Assembly (NCBI GenBank): GCA_965224675.1
Contig: CBDDAA010000002.1
Coordinates: forward strand, 1,860,001-1,924,000
Length of the DNA stretch: 64,000 nt
Direction: 5' to 3'
DNA from: UBA7957 sp965224675
GTDB taxonomy: Bacteria; Pseudomonadota; Gammaproteobacteria; Granulosicoccales; Granulosicoccaceae
Shown here: positions 35,520 through 45,800 of the stretch, one piece after another
Layout of the letters: every line of letters starts with the position of its first letter
How positions within the stretch are numbered: position 1 is the stretch's first letter
The notes under the pieces: model-generated
The model's input: only the letters and a program-made list of their open reading frames with translations
Database searches by the model: none
What the model was told of the DNA's origin: nothing
Made by a program: the position numbers and the translations under genes

Positions 35520-36239
35520 GGATCCTAATATCCTCGATTCAGTCGGTTAGTATGTTGACTCGTTATGTAATATACAAATTTAGCGAATATAAAAACAGCA
35601 AAGACGCGTGGAACAAGTTTGAAGGTGCTGAGTATTTTTTAAGTGCTGCGTCATTGCAACAGAATATGTTTTTTTGACACCATATGACCTTACCCCAGGC
35701 TTTTTTCTTTATTAAAACCCATATGAAGGTCTAATTTTTGACTACAGGGTTCCCTCGACCTCGTTACTGTTTTGCTAACTTGTTATGAGCAATTGGATAT
35801 TACCTTAGCATCACCCGTTCTTCAACAGGCTTAAAATGCTCACGTTGGGCCAGCAAAAAACCAAAACAAAGGTGAGGGGTAACAAGTGAATGCCTGACAT
35901 TATTCAAGCATTGCAATAATTACCACTCTGGTTAATGCTCATTACTTAACTTAAACCTTTGAAAATTAGGTAGTATCACTCATAAATACACTACCTGAAG
36001 GTCGTTAGCGGTAGCGGAATTGATGAATTTTGGTATCCAGTCGTCATTAACCTCTTTTTGCATCAAGAAAATTCAAAATTAAGTCGATAAAAATAAAAAG
36101 TTGCTTATTTCCCAGCAGGCTTTATGGGGAAGTAGTGGCAAAGTATCCGAACGTTTCGAACACAAGGTCTGTTCTGTGATTCGTTGAATCGGTTTAAGCA
36201 AATATACGGACATAATAGCAACCAGATATAGGGTTTATA
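35520..36239. other. Long AT-rich intergenic region
   Basis: 720 bases between divergent bioY and the GGDEF gene. I found no convincing gene and no clear inverted repeats apart from short ones. Reading frames here are short and lack ribosome binding sites. Confidence 0.45.
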
Positions 36240-38495
36240 ATGCGTAAGCGTGGGTATCTCGGTAAATTTCCATCTGTAGATATTGGCAGAATTGGTCAAA
36301 TTCCATTGATTGCGAATGAAAAATTTCTTCGTCCGTCCACTATTTCACTCAAACGGCGCATTTTTTCGATAGCATTTCTCAGTATCGTTGGTATCTTCTT
36401 TTACCTGTCATTGACAATCAGTCAAGCGGGTCATAATGCAGCGACTTTGCGTGAAATTCGAGATGTACGCTATCCTGTACAAGCAAATTTACTGAATGCA
36501 CTCCATAAGCTTGAAATAATGCAAAGAGAGCTGGAAGCCAGTGTATTTACTGGCGATCATGATCTGGTTGTCTCTACTGCACTACTGGCTGAGGAATTTC
36601 GCCAGAAAATGCGCTTGGCAGCGGTGATTGATCCCGTTATATCCGTCAGTATTACATCGATAATGGAAAAATTTGATGTATTTTTTCTCGGTTCATCTTC
36701 GCTTGCGATGGATATGACGCACTCAAAATCTCATTTTAACCAATATTCAGCACGCGCCGGCAGTATATCCGAAAGTTATAATAGCGTGGTTAATGAGCTG
36801 CAGAAGTTGTTAAATACACAAACCTATGGTCTTTCCCAAAGTATTGCTAAAGCGAACAGAGAATATGGTCTTTCGATGTTAGTGGGCTATGTTTCAGGAA
36901 TAACCGGAATTGTATTAGTTGTATTTTTAGCTTGGTTTACCGCACATGGCATAGTAAAGCGCATTAACGAAATGGTTACATCACTGCGAAATATTGCTCG
37001 TGGTGAGAGTGATATGAGTGTGCGAATTCAACTTCAGGGTAAAGATGAAATGACGGAGTTGGCTTTTTGGTTTAATGCATTTATTGCGCGCCTTGAAGCG
37101 ATTACCAATCAATCAACCAATGAAATTCGCAGAACTGCTTATATTGACAATTTATCCGGTTTGCCAAATCGACGAATGCTAATAGAGTGCATGAGCGCTG
37201 AGGAAGAGAGATGTATAACAAACCCGCAACGGCGCACTATTGGAATGTTCCTCGACTTAGACAACTTCAAACCCATCAATGATCAATTAGGTCATGATGC
37301 CGGGGATGAGTTAATAAGGCAGGTTGCAGAGCGGCTGATAAAAATTTTTGGAAAATCGATATCAGAATACATAGATTTATTTAAGGATATGGGTGAAGGC
37401 AATCTTCCAATTGTTGCCAGACTAGGTGGTGATGAATTTTTCGTGATGGTTCAGAATGTTGCTGATGATAACTATGCTGAGCAGTTGGCAAAGACGATTC
37501 TCGAAGTGATTTTGCAGCCTTACATAATTTCCGGACAATCCTGTCATATTGGCGTCAGCATTGGTATAGGAATAAGGCAAGGGAATCCAGCAAACTCGAC
37601 AAGTCTGATTGATGAAGCAGATATGGCTATGTATGAGGCCAAAAACAGTGGTAAGAATACTTATCGCTTTTATACGGATAAACTTGTTCAGGCCGTACAA
37701 TACAAAGCAAAACTGGAAAATGCATTACGTCAAAGTATAGAAAAAGAAGAATTACAATTATTATTTCAACCACAGTTTGATCTTGATTCCGGTCATTATC
37801 GGGGTGCCGAGGTTTTATTACGCTGGTGCAGTGAGGAGTTCGGATTGCTGACACCGAACCAGTTTTTTGATTCTTGTGAGAAAAATGGTCAAATCCTGAA
37901 GCTTGATAGCTGGGTTATTAATGAAACATTCAATCAGCTTGGGCATTGGATAGCTCATGGCAATGACCCCGGTCGAATCGCTATCAATGTTTCTCTTCAT
38001 TTAATGCGGGACAGAAACGGTTCGGACATTATCAAAAGCTGCATGGCTGAGCACAAAATCTCAACTTCACAAATAGAGTTGGAAGTTACTGCGTCCTCGG
38101 TAATGGCGTATTTCGATGAGGTGGGCGAGAATCTAAGGATTTTAAGCGAGGGTAATATACAAATAGCATTGGATAATTTTGGTGTTGGCCAATCCTCTAT
38201 GCAGTTATTGCTCGGAAGCAATATTGATGTACTAAAACTGGATCGCGCTTTAATAGAAAAGCTGGAAAAAGATAATCGAACACAGATAGTGGTTAGCTCT
38301 CTGATTTCAATGGCTAAATCGTTAGGAATTACAACTATTGCTGAAGGAATCGAAACAGAGTCACAACTACTCATACTTAAAGATCTTGGTTGTGATATTG
38401 GCCAAGGTTACTTTTTTGCAAAACCCATGAGTAGCGATAAGTTGCAGGAATACATGGGTAGTATTGTTGGCGAGACTGTATTAAGAGTATCTTGA
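36240..38495 (+). CDS. Membrane GGDEF/EAL protein with HAMP; EAL half probably impaired
   Basis: 751 residues. Two helices (about 40-62 and 215-237) bracket a periplasmic sensor of about 150 residues; a HAMP domain follows (RINEMVTSLRNIARGESD). The diguanylate cyclase half is intact (RLGGDEFFV at 394-402) but has an unusual insertion just before it and no RxxD inhibitory site. The phosphodiesterase half has EVL at 524-526 instead of EAL, and DNFG at 645-648 where the catalytic DDFG should be. Other EAL residues (LEVT, LKLD, AEGIET, GQGYFF) remain. So it probably makes cyclic di-GMP, with the EAL domain regulatory or weak. Confidence 0.88.
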   Translation: MRKRGYLGKFPSVDIGRIGQIPLIANEKFLRPSTISLKRRIFSIAFLSIVGIFFYLSLTISQAGHNAATLREIRDVRYPVQANLLNALHKLEIMQRELEASVFTGDHDLVVSTALLAEEFRQKMRLAAVIDPVISVSITSIMEKFDVFFLGSSSLAMDMTHSKSHFNQYSARAGSISESYNSVVNELQKLLNTQTYGLSQSIAKANREYGLSMLVGYVSGITGIVLVVFLAWFTAHGIVKRINEMVTSLRNIARGESDMSVRIQLQGKDEMTELAFWFNAFIARLEAITNQSTNEIRRTAYIDNLSGLPNRRMLIECMSAEEERCITNPQRRTIGMFLDLDNFKPINDQLGHDAGDELIRQVAERLIKIFGKSISEYIDLFKDMGEGNLPIVARLGGDEFFVMVQNVADDNYAEQLAKTILEVILQPYIISGQSCHIGVSIGIGIRQGNPANSTSLIDEADMAMYEAKNSGKNTYRFYTDKLVQAVQYKAKLENALRQSIEKEELQLLFQPQFDLDSGHYRGAEVLLRWCSEEFGLLTPNQFFDSCEKNGQILKLDSWVINETFNQLGHWIAHGNDPGRIAINVSLHLMRDRNGSDIIKSCMAEHKISTSQIELEVTASSVMAYFDEVGENLRILSEGNIQIALDNFGVGQSSMQLLLGSNIDVLKLDRALIEKLEKDNRTQIVVSSLISMAKSLGITTIAEGIETESQLLILKDLGCDIGQGYFFAKPMSSDKLQEYMGSIVGETVLRVS

Positions 38496-38522
38496 GTTGT
38501 TACTTTGCTAATATATTTGGTT

Positions 38523-40703
38523 TCATGCTGCATCTTGCTTTGCAGGTTGTGGAATAAGGCGCACCGGATCGATACCTCTCACCCGCTCACTCGTTATTGC
38601 CAGATTTGCAATTTTTCCAGAGATAATTTGATTGAGTTCCAAAAAACAGGAATAAAGAACCTGGAACTCATCATATGAAAGCTTAACCTGGTCACTAGCA
38701 GGGCTTTGAGTCTTTATCTCTGTTTGAATGTAGGTACTCATGTCTTTAACGTCTTTCAATGAGCCTGGTAGAGTGATCAGAGCAGCCCTCACTGATCGAT
38801 TGATCTCTGCTAGTTCAATGGCTAATTTTTCAATTGTTTTTTGATAGCCAAATTCAGAATATTTGAGCATTCTTTCAGTTAACCCGTTTATTATTTCATA
38901 AGCCTTTAAGCCGTCCAATACAGCCACCTGAATGGATTGTAGTTTTAGTAGTAGTCCTAAATACTGTATACCATCCTCAAGTTCATGTTTATCTTGAAGC
39001 AGCATAATAGCGCTAATTACCCGAATACCAGCGACTCGGCAATAGGAGTCGATGCTGCTTCTGTAACAATCCAACCCATTTTTAGCTTGCTTGCTATTAC
39101 CCGACTCATGATCAGTTAAGTCACTACTTGTATATCCGTTTTTACACATTTGTTCGGATATACAAAGTTCGATATTTTCTTTTCTACAAATTGGGTAACG
39201 AATCAGGGCTTCCTGATAATTGGGTAGCTTATTTCGAAACTGAGATATCGATTTTATAATCAATGTTTGCTTTTCTGTGTCTGAGTATTTTGAAATTTTT
39301 ACAAAATCATTAGTATTCCAGACAAATGTGGAAAGAAATGTGGATGACGTGTATTCGTTTAGTTTTTCCAATAAATCCTGTTCTAACAGGTATTGTTTGT
39401 CGTTTAATACAACGTGTTTTAGATCTTGCAGTTGATAATCCAAGCCTAGTTGATGATAGAATTGAGGCGTAAGTTTCTCACATATGCTCTGAAATTCAGG
39501 TATCAACGTCGATGCATTGTCATTGCTAAAAGTTATGTTACCGGAAGGCTGAAACCCGTCCAGATAAGCTTGTTGCCATATTCCAGGAATAAGGCGCCAG
39601 ACGGGCTGAATACGAGTCGTTTCCTGATTAATAGATTTATCGTCGTTCTCAACAGCAATCTGTTTTTGTACCATGAGCACAAAATTATCTACAAGGTTAT
39701 TTGTTGGCAGTAGCAATGATTTTTTTAACGCATCATTAAATGCAGTTTCACAATCTGCGGAAAACTTTAAGGCTTCGTAAAAAATTTCTTTACCCGCTAC
39801 ATTAATCGCATTTTTGTCAGCGTGATTTTTAATAGAGATTACGGTATTCTTAGTGAGCAGGCGGGTAATGGAATACAAAGCAATCAATAGTTGATCACTC
39901 GTCCATACTCCTGCTTTGCCTAATAAGGCAAAAATTATCACTATGCTGGTATTTGAATTTTCTTCAATTTTTAGAAAGTAACTTCTCCAACCATCTCCAC
40001 CGTTAATACACTTGGCAAACACATCTTCCAACCAGGATAAAGCCTGATAAATGTAAGATGAATTTCTGTTTGAATATAAATAGCATGTATGAGCAATCAA
40101 AGTAGAGAGTTGATTTAAAGTTAAACAAGACAATAGCGGGAGACCTACCGTCACAGATAGCCTGTTTTTTAGTAAATTTTCCAATCCAGTACTGTGTGCG
40201 ACTATAATTGGCTCTATAGTAAGTGTTGTTTCAACAGGTTTCTGAATACATAATTGTGTACAAATTTCGGATGTAAACTGATAAAGCGCTGTCGAGTCAT
40301 ATTCATGATTTGATATAATTACCTTTTCTTTAGCGCGTAATGGAAGTAGTGGTCTCAGTAATAATAATACAAATAAGGAACCAGAAATTAATGGTAATAT
40401 ATATAAAATAACTTTCACGATAGGAAATGAAGATACGTTGTAATTTAACCCAAACAAACCGTGAAAGAATGTTGCGTAAGCAACTATGCCAGTAACTGCC
40501 AGATAGATTACGGGCAAAAGCAGTATTATTATCAAATTCAGCCAGGTTTTGAAATGCCTGAAAACACCTGTTTTTTCAATTACGATGGCAGCGTCCAGGT
40601 TATTGCTCGACTGTACGGATTCTGATTTTAAAGGTGGTGTCTGATTTCGCAACGCAGAGTCACCATCAACGGATGCATCTGTGGAATTGTCTGTTTTAAT
40701 CAA
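38523..40703 (-). CDS. Large membrane protein resembling an M48 metallopeptidase without HExxH
   Basis: 726 residues. Two helices near 55-80 and 93-118 precede a region laid out as in M48 proteases: YDSTALYQFTSEICTQLCI, then LTIEPIIVA, then RLSVTVGLPLLSCLTLNQLS, then LIAHTCYLYSN. In active relatives the last part reads LxAHExGHF; here residues 205-209 are H-T-C-Y-L, so both the catalytic Glu and the second zinc His are missing. The remaining 450 residues are soluble and helical, with no recognised domain. It is probably a non-catalytic relative; this assignment rests on pattern resemblance only. It is convergent with the GGDEF gene. Confidence 0.5.
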   Translation of the reverse strand: MIKTDNSTDASVDGDSALRNQTPPLKSESVQSSNNLDAAIVIEKTGVFRHFKTWLNLIIILLLPVIYLAVTGIVAYATFFHGLFGLNYNVSSFPIVKVILYILPLISGSLFVLLLLRPLLPLRAKEKVIISNHEYDSTALYQFTSEICTQLCIQKPVETTLTIEPIIVAHSTGLENLLKNRLSVTVGLPLLSCLTLNQLSTLIAHTCYLYSNRNSSYIYQALSWLEDVFAKCINGGDGWRSYFLKIEENSNTSIVIIFALLGKAGVWTSDQLLIALYSITRLLTKNTVISIKNHADKNAINVAGKEIFYEALKFSADCETAFNDALKKSLLLPTNNLVDNFVLMVQKQIAVENDDKSINQETTRIQPVWRLIPGIWQQAYLDGFQPSGNITFSNDNASTLIPEFQSICEKLTPQFYHQLGLDYQLQDLKHVVLNDKQYLLEQDLLEKLNEYTSSTFLSTFVWNTNDFVKISKYSDTEKQTLIIKSISQFRNKLPNYQEALIRYPICRKENIELCISEQMCKNGYTSSDLTDHESGNSKQAKNGLDCYRSSIDSYCRVAGIRVISAIMLLQDKHELEDGIQYLGLLLKLQSIQVAVLDGLKAYEIINGLTERMLKYSEFGYQKTIEKLAIELAEINRSVRAALITLPGSLKDVKDMSTYIQTEIKTQSPASDQVKLSYDEFQVLYSCFLELNQIISGKIANLAITSERVRGIDPVRLIPQPAKQDAA

Positions 40704-41040
40704 TTTACTTATTACCCAGTGCTTATGATGCGCATATTTCCGTAGAGGATTGGCCTCGGATTACAAGAAGTGTGTTAAAACCGTGTATTGCTTCACAGTT
40801 TTCGGCTATTTTGTGAATAACTTAAAAACTTAAGGAGGAAGTTTTACAAAGAAAGGTCCGTTGCTAAATTATCATCTCTTCCACGTCAAATTTTAATCAT
40901 CCAATTTGCACGAACAGGAACCAGTGCATATTTTTAATCAAATTCAGAATTTACTGCGCTGGTAAATTGACACGCCGCACAATAGAACAGCCATTTTTTT
41001 GGCAAAATCCATTATTCCAATAACAACAAGAATAATAAAA
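40704..41040. other. Divergent promoter region
   Basis: About 340 AT-rich bases between the M48-like gene and the lipoprotein glycosidase gene. No gene or repeat is seen; promoters for both neighbours should lie here. Confidence 0.4.
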
Positions 41041-42783
41041 ATGGATACGTCAAAATTACGTCATATATTGCAGTTCTCTCTTTCTCTCGTATTAATCAGC
41101 TTTTTGCTCAGCGCTTGCGATACTACGGGTCATATTTCAGAAAATCCCTCCTCACATGAATTTGTACAACCGGGCAATACTGATACTTCAGACAGTAATC
41201 AGTCTTCAGGTGATGTTGGTGCTTACAGTTATGTCGTTGAGCAAAACAGACTCAATGTTCTCGTACCCGCTGCAATTGATTTACAGGGAGACATGGCTTA
41301 CCCAAAGCGTGATGTATTTAACATTAAAGCAGTCTATCCGGATTTTTGGACGCATCGTGAGGATTTTGGCAAGGCAAATACCGGCGGCGTATCCGTTAAT
41401 CTGGTATGGAAAAACTGGGAGCGTCAACTCAATACCAGTGTGTGTAATACGGCCACACAAATCAAATACGATGGACATTGTTTCTCGATTAATAGCAGCG
41501 TCGAAGATGAGATTAAGTACTTTACATCCCAGGGTATTATCGTCACGGCAATTGTCTGGGGTGTGCCCGATTGGGCGTATAACCAGCAAACCTGTCAACC
41601 GCTGAAACTGGAGTTAAAGCAATTTTGTGCCACAGAAAATGAGAATGATTTTGCCCGGTTTACCGGAATGATCGCTCATCGTTACAATGGTAAAAATGGC
41701 AATGGTCGCATCGCAGATTTCGTTATTCACAATGAAGTGAATATGAATGACTGGTACAACGTAGGTTGTGCACAGGGCGGAGCGGCTTGTGATGTTGATA
41801 GCTGGATTGCAAAATACGCTAAAGAATACAATGCGGCCTATGATGTAATAAAAACCGAACAAGTGGCGGCAAAAATATTTGTTCCCTTTGCTCATCAGTT
41901 TGATGAAACACTACAACAGATGGCGGGTAATTCGCCTGTTATTGCAGTCAAAACATTCTTGAGAAAGTTCAATACCCTGACTGCAGGCAGGAAATGGCGG
42001 GTTGCCTATCACCCCTATGCAATCAATTTGTTTAAACCTGACTTTAGCGCTGACGATTTCCCCCATGTTACCTATGGCAACATAGGTGTATTGGCTGGCT
42101 GGCTGAGATCAGAATTCCGTAATCAGCCAGAAGCCTGGGAAATCCAGCTAACCGAAAGTGGTATTAATTCTTTGAACAACCACTCGTCTGAGATTGAACA
42201 GGTTAATGCAATCTGTGACAGTTTCAGAAATATTCTGGCAACGCCAGGTATTGAAAACTATGTTTATCATCGCATGCAAGATCATATTGTTGAACTGAAC
42301 GCAGGAGCCGCATTTGGCTTGCACAATGCTGATGGTACAGCCAAGCAGGCGTGGAATCTCTGGTCAAATATTAGCGGTCGCAATGGACAGCGTAATAATC
42401 TGGATTGTGGGTTTGAAAATGGGAATAGTACATTGCTGACACAGTACAGCCACAAAAATCGATTGTCCTGGGCATCTACGCGAATTCCGCCGACAGGGTA
42501 TAATGTTTATGAGTCCTGGAGATTGTTGCGTGACTATGAGGCCAATACCGTTATTGTTTATGAATGTGCCAATGATGACGGATCTTATGTTTCCTCCGAT
42601 GTTGCTTGTGGTGGCAGTTTGAACCTGGGACCCTTGGGATACCTCTTTGCCAAAGGACAGCAGCCTAATGTGCCATTGTTTTCATGTAAAGATGGTGATG
42701 ATCGATATGTTTCCACGGATGCAACTTGTGGCGGATTTGAAACGGTGGAGTTTCTGGGTTATGCCTCTGCTGTTACGCACTGA
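41041..42783 (+). CDS. Clan GH-A-like (DUF5722-type) glycosidase lipoprotein
   Basis: 580 residues from the ATG at 41041. A lipoprotein signal ends LISFLLSAC. The main domain is a (beta/alpha)8-type fold: TAIVWGVPDWAY, DFVIHNEVNMNDWYN with an Asn-Glu pair at 231-232 (candidate acid/base), VAYHPYAINLF, and WEIQLTESGIN with Glu372 as candidate nucleophile. The C-terminus has two short cysteine-containing repeats (ECANDDGSYVSSDVACGG... and SCKDGDDRYVSTDATCGG..., each ending LGY), likely a small binding module. The substrate is unknown; a polysaccharide is likely. It faces tamB tail to tail with 25 bases between. Confidence 0.7.
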   Translation: MDTSKLRHILQFSLSLVLISFLLSACDTTGHISENPSSHEFVQPGNTDTSDSNQSSGDVGAYSYVVEQNRLNVLVPAAIDLQGDMAYPKRDVFNIKAVYPDFWTHREDFGKANTGGVSVNLVWKNWERQLNTSVCNTATQIKYDGHCFSINSSVEDEIKYFTSQGIIVTAIVWGVPDWAYNQQTCQPLKLELKQFCATENENDFARFTGMIAHRYNGKNGNGRIADFVIHNEVNMNDWYNVGCAQGGAACDVDSWIAKYAKEYNAAYDVIKTEQVAAKIFVPFAHQFDETLQQMAGNSPVIAVKTFLRKFNTLTAGRKWRVAYHPYAINLFKPDFSADDFPHVTYGNIGVLAGWLRSEFRNQPEAWEIQLTESGINSLNNHSSEIEQVNAICDSFRNILATPGIENYVYHRMQDHIVELNAGAAFGLHNADGTAKQAWNLWSNISGRNGQRNNLDCGFENGNSTLLTQYSHKNRLSWASTRIPPTGYNVYESWRLLRDYEANTVIVYECANDDGSYVSSDVACGGSLNLGPLGYLFAKGQQPNVPLFSCKDGDDRYVSTDATCGGFETVEFLGYASAVTH

Positions 42784-42808
42784 CTCACCAGTATTTATAG
42801 GTGGATAT

Positions 42809-45800
42809 CTATTTCTCCAGGGTATATATGATGTCAGCGCTGCTAGCCGTGCTGGAGGCGGCTTGCAGGGCGAATTTGTCAGTGAGTTTATAACGCATAT
42901 TAAAGGTGTTGACAGCATTAAACAATCCGATTCCATAACTGACATACAAGTCTGGAGTTAAATATTTCCCGACTGTGTAACTGCCTCCCTTACTTCCTGG
43001 TGGCTGACCGAGCAAAATAAAAGACAAAATGCTTGCATCCGGCATTGAAGGCTCAGAGTAGAGTTGCAGCAGTGGAGATTGAGCAGTACCTCGAATTTTA
43101 GCGCCAGCGATAACATCATAAGCTTCAACATTACGAGCAACGTCCATATCCAGTTGAGGGTTATCAACGGGGCCGCCGCTAAATAGAATTTTTCCTTTTT
43201 GCATTTTCAATTGCTGACCATAGATCACATAGTCGCCATTGACCACCTCAATCGTACCGGTGCCACGTGGAGCCAGTTCTGGTTCTTGTTTGATCTTCAG
43301 GCTGCCTTTCAACGCACCTTTGAAATCACCCGCCTCTATCCTGATATCATCGCCAAGAATGATATTAATATCCAAATTCATATTAGCGGGTGTTTTTTCA
43401 GGCGGTATTTCACCGTCTTCTTCAATGAATACCACATCGCCTGAGCGCGCAGTTGTCTCAATGCCTCCACTACTTTCATTCGTGTTGATTTTGGCCGTTG
43501 GAATCAATAACTCACCACCAACCTTCATGCCATCGTTATCCATGGAAATTTGTAGATGTGGACTTATCACTGCCTGAATTTGATCCGAGTTTGCAACTTC
43601 GTAGTTCTCTCCATCAATAGCCAGCGTTAGCGAACGAGAAGATGGGTCCAGTTTTCCGGTTAACGCCAATTGACCTTTACCCGAGTGGGAGGCGGCATCA
43701 ATGATCAGGGGATTGTCGCCATTGCTTTTTACCGTCAGGTACGATTCTTCAATCTTAATTGCCAACTGCGGAACCTCAGCGGAAAAATCCAGCAGTGCCA
43801 GTGACCCTGCCACAACAGGTTTTTCGACGGTTCCGGAGAACTGTAAATCCGTATTGATATTGCCTTTCACCTCTTGCAAATCGGGTAGAAAGGAACTGAT
43901 AAAGGACAGCTTTTGCACCTCACTCGTGAGTTTTCCCTTGAAACTGGGAGTGCCAAACAGATTATTGATTGTTGCATTACTGTTGATAATCCCTATCTCT
44001 GGCAATTCAATAGTTAGTTCAGCATCGCCGCTATTATCATTAACAGTGGCATTTATTACACCTTTGGCAAGTTCAAATTTATGTAAGTCTTCTGCGACGC
44101 CAATCGTTAAACTACCTGGGTCCAATTCGAGTTTGGTTTTAGCACGAATTTTACCACCTTTGCCAATACGAGCGTCTACTGTGCCATTTAATGCAGTATC
44201 AATTAAAATGTCTTCTGGCAGATAACTCTTAAACCTTTCGGGGCGAAGGTTTTTCAGAGTTAAATGTCCTTTACTGCCCTGAGCGGCGCTCCAGTTGCCC
44301 TTTACACAGATTTCACTTGGATCACTATTCAGGCAGATGATGTCAGCCTTTGCATTCTTGGCATTGGCTGATATTGAGCTGGATTGTTTTAGCATCCAGT
44401 CACCCAATTGAGTTTCTCTGGCTGACAACTTTAAAAGCTTACCTGTCCAGGTTTGATTTTTAATACCGCCTTTCACTCCCGCGCTAAGCTTTGCAATTGT
44501 GCTGTTAAGGTTCAAATCAAGTGTATGTAGCACCGGCGTCCCTTTGCCTGTGAGTTGCAGTGTCTGCCATGTTTGCCCCATCACATCCAGGCCGCTTGCA
44601 TTAACAGCTACCTTTGACTTCACTTTGCCGCTGAGATCAACATCAATAACGGCAGTAAGATGTTTTAAACCAATATCGCCGCTTGTTATGCCCTGCATAG
44701 CAAGCTTGGCATTTACTTTGGGTTGCGCTGATGTGCCAGACAATGTGCCCCGCCCATTAATGATTCCCGCAAGATCAGGGGCAAGTGTGGAAAGATTCGG
44801 GCTATTTAGCGTCCATTTTAAGTTCCACTGCTTTCCAATTCTTCCACCCGCGAAAAATCGATTCTTCCCACTGTTCAGCCTGAGTCCATCAAACACCCAC
44901 TCATTACCGTGTAGTCGGACCGCACCCGATCCACTGACAGGCTGTTTTAATATAGTGCCCGATAAGCTTTTAATAATTGCATCTACCTGCGGGTCCTGCT
45001 GATTTATTTCACCATTTGTCTTAAGTGTCAGATTCAGGTTCCCGGGCACTTCGGGCCATTGCTGTCCTGGATTGATATCCTTAATCTTGAGCAGTGCGTC
45101 CCATTCAACTTCAGGGGACCATGCGGCGTGTCCGGCAAGTTCAAGCTCCCCGCCCAGGAGCCTTCCTGTAATTTTGAACTGATCAAATTGTTCCTCGCTA
45201 CCTGACCCTGTGAGTTGCCACTGTCCTTTGGGTATATCTTCTCCTTCAACATCAGCCAGTAGATTTAATTGGTAATCACTCAACCGACCATTGGCTGAAA
45301 AATTACCTTTGGGGCTGGAGATTTGTGGCTCTCCCAGTAGCGGCCACGTCAATGAGTGCCATTCACCCTGGGCTTCAAATTTTTGTTGGTGAATATCAAA
45401 CCGGCCTTTTGCGCTTAATGACAAATTACTATTTTCACGTTCGAGATTTAGGCGCATAATTTCCACCCAATCCGTGTTACCTTTTACATCGAGTTGGGTA
45501 TTTATAAGCCCAGTATGTTCGCTAAGTAACCCAGCGTTTAAATTGGCGACAAAGCTTTTAGCTGAGCCCTTGAAACTTACCTTGCCATTGGGTGTGCTGA
45601 TTTGAGGTTTTTTGCTATCAAGTGGCCACGACAAAGACTGCCAATGGGCAACAGCGTCCAATGCCATTTCCTTTATATCAACATCACCCGCTAAAGAGAT
45701 TTCACCTGTTTGCTCAGTTAATTGAATAAGTGCCTGTTCTATTGTCAAGCGCTCAATATTGCCTTTACTTTTAAAAGATAATTTGAATGGACCTGTTTGT

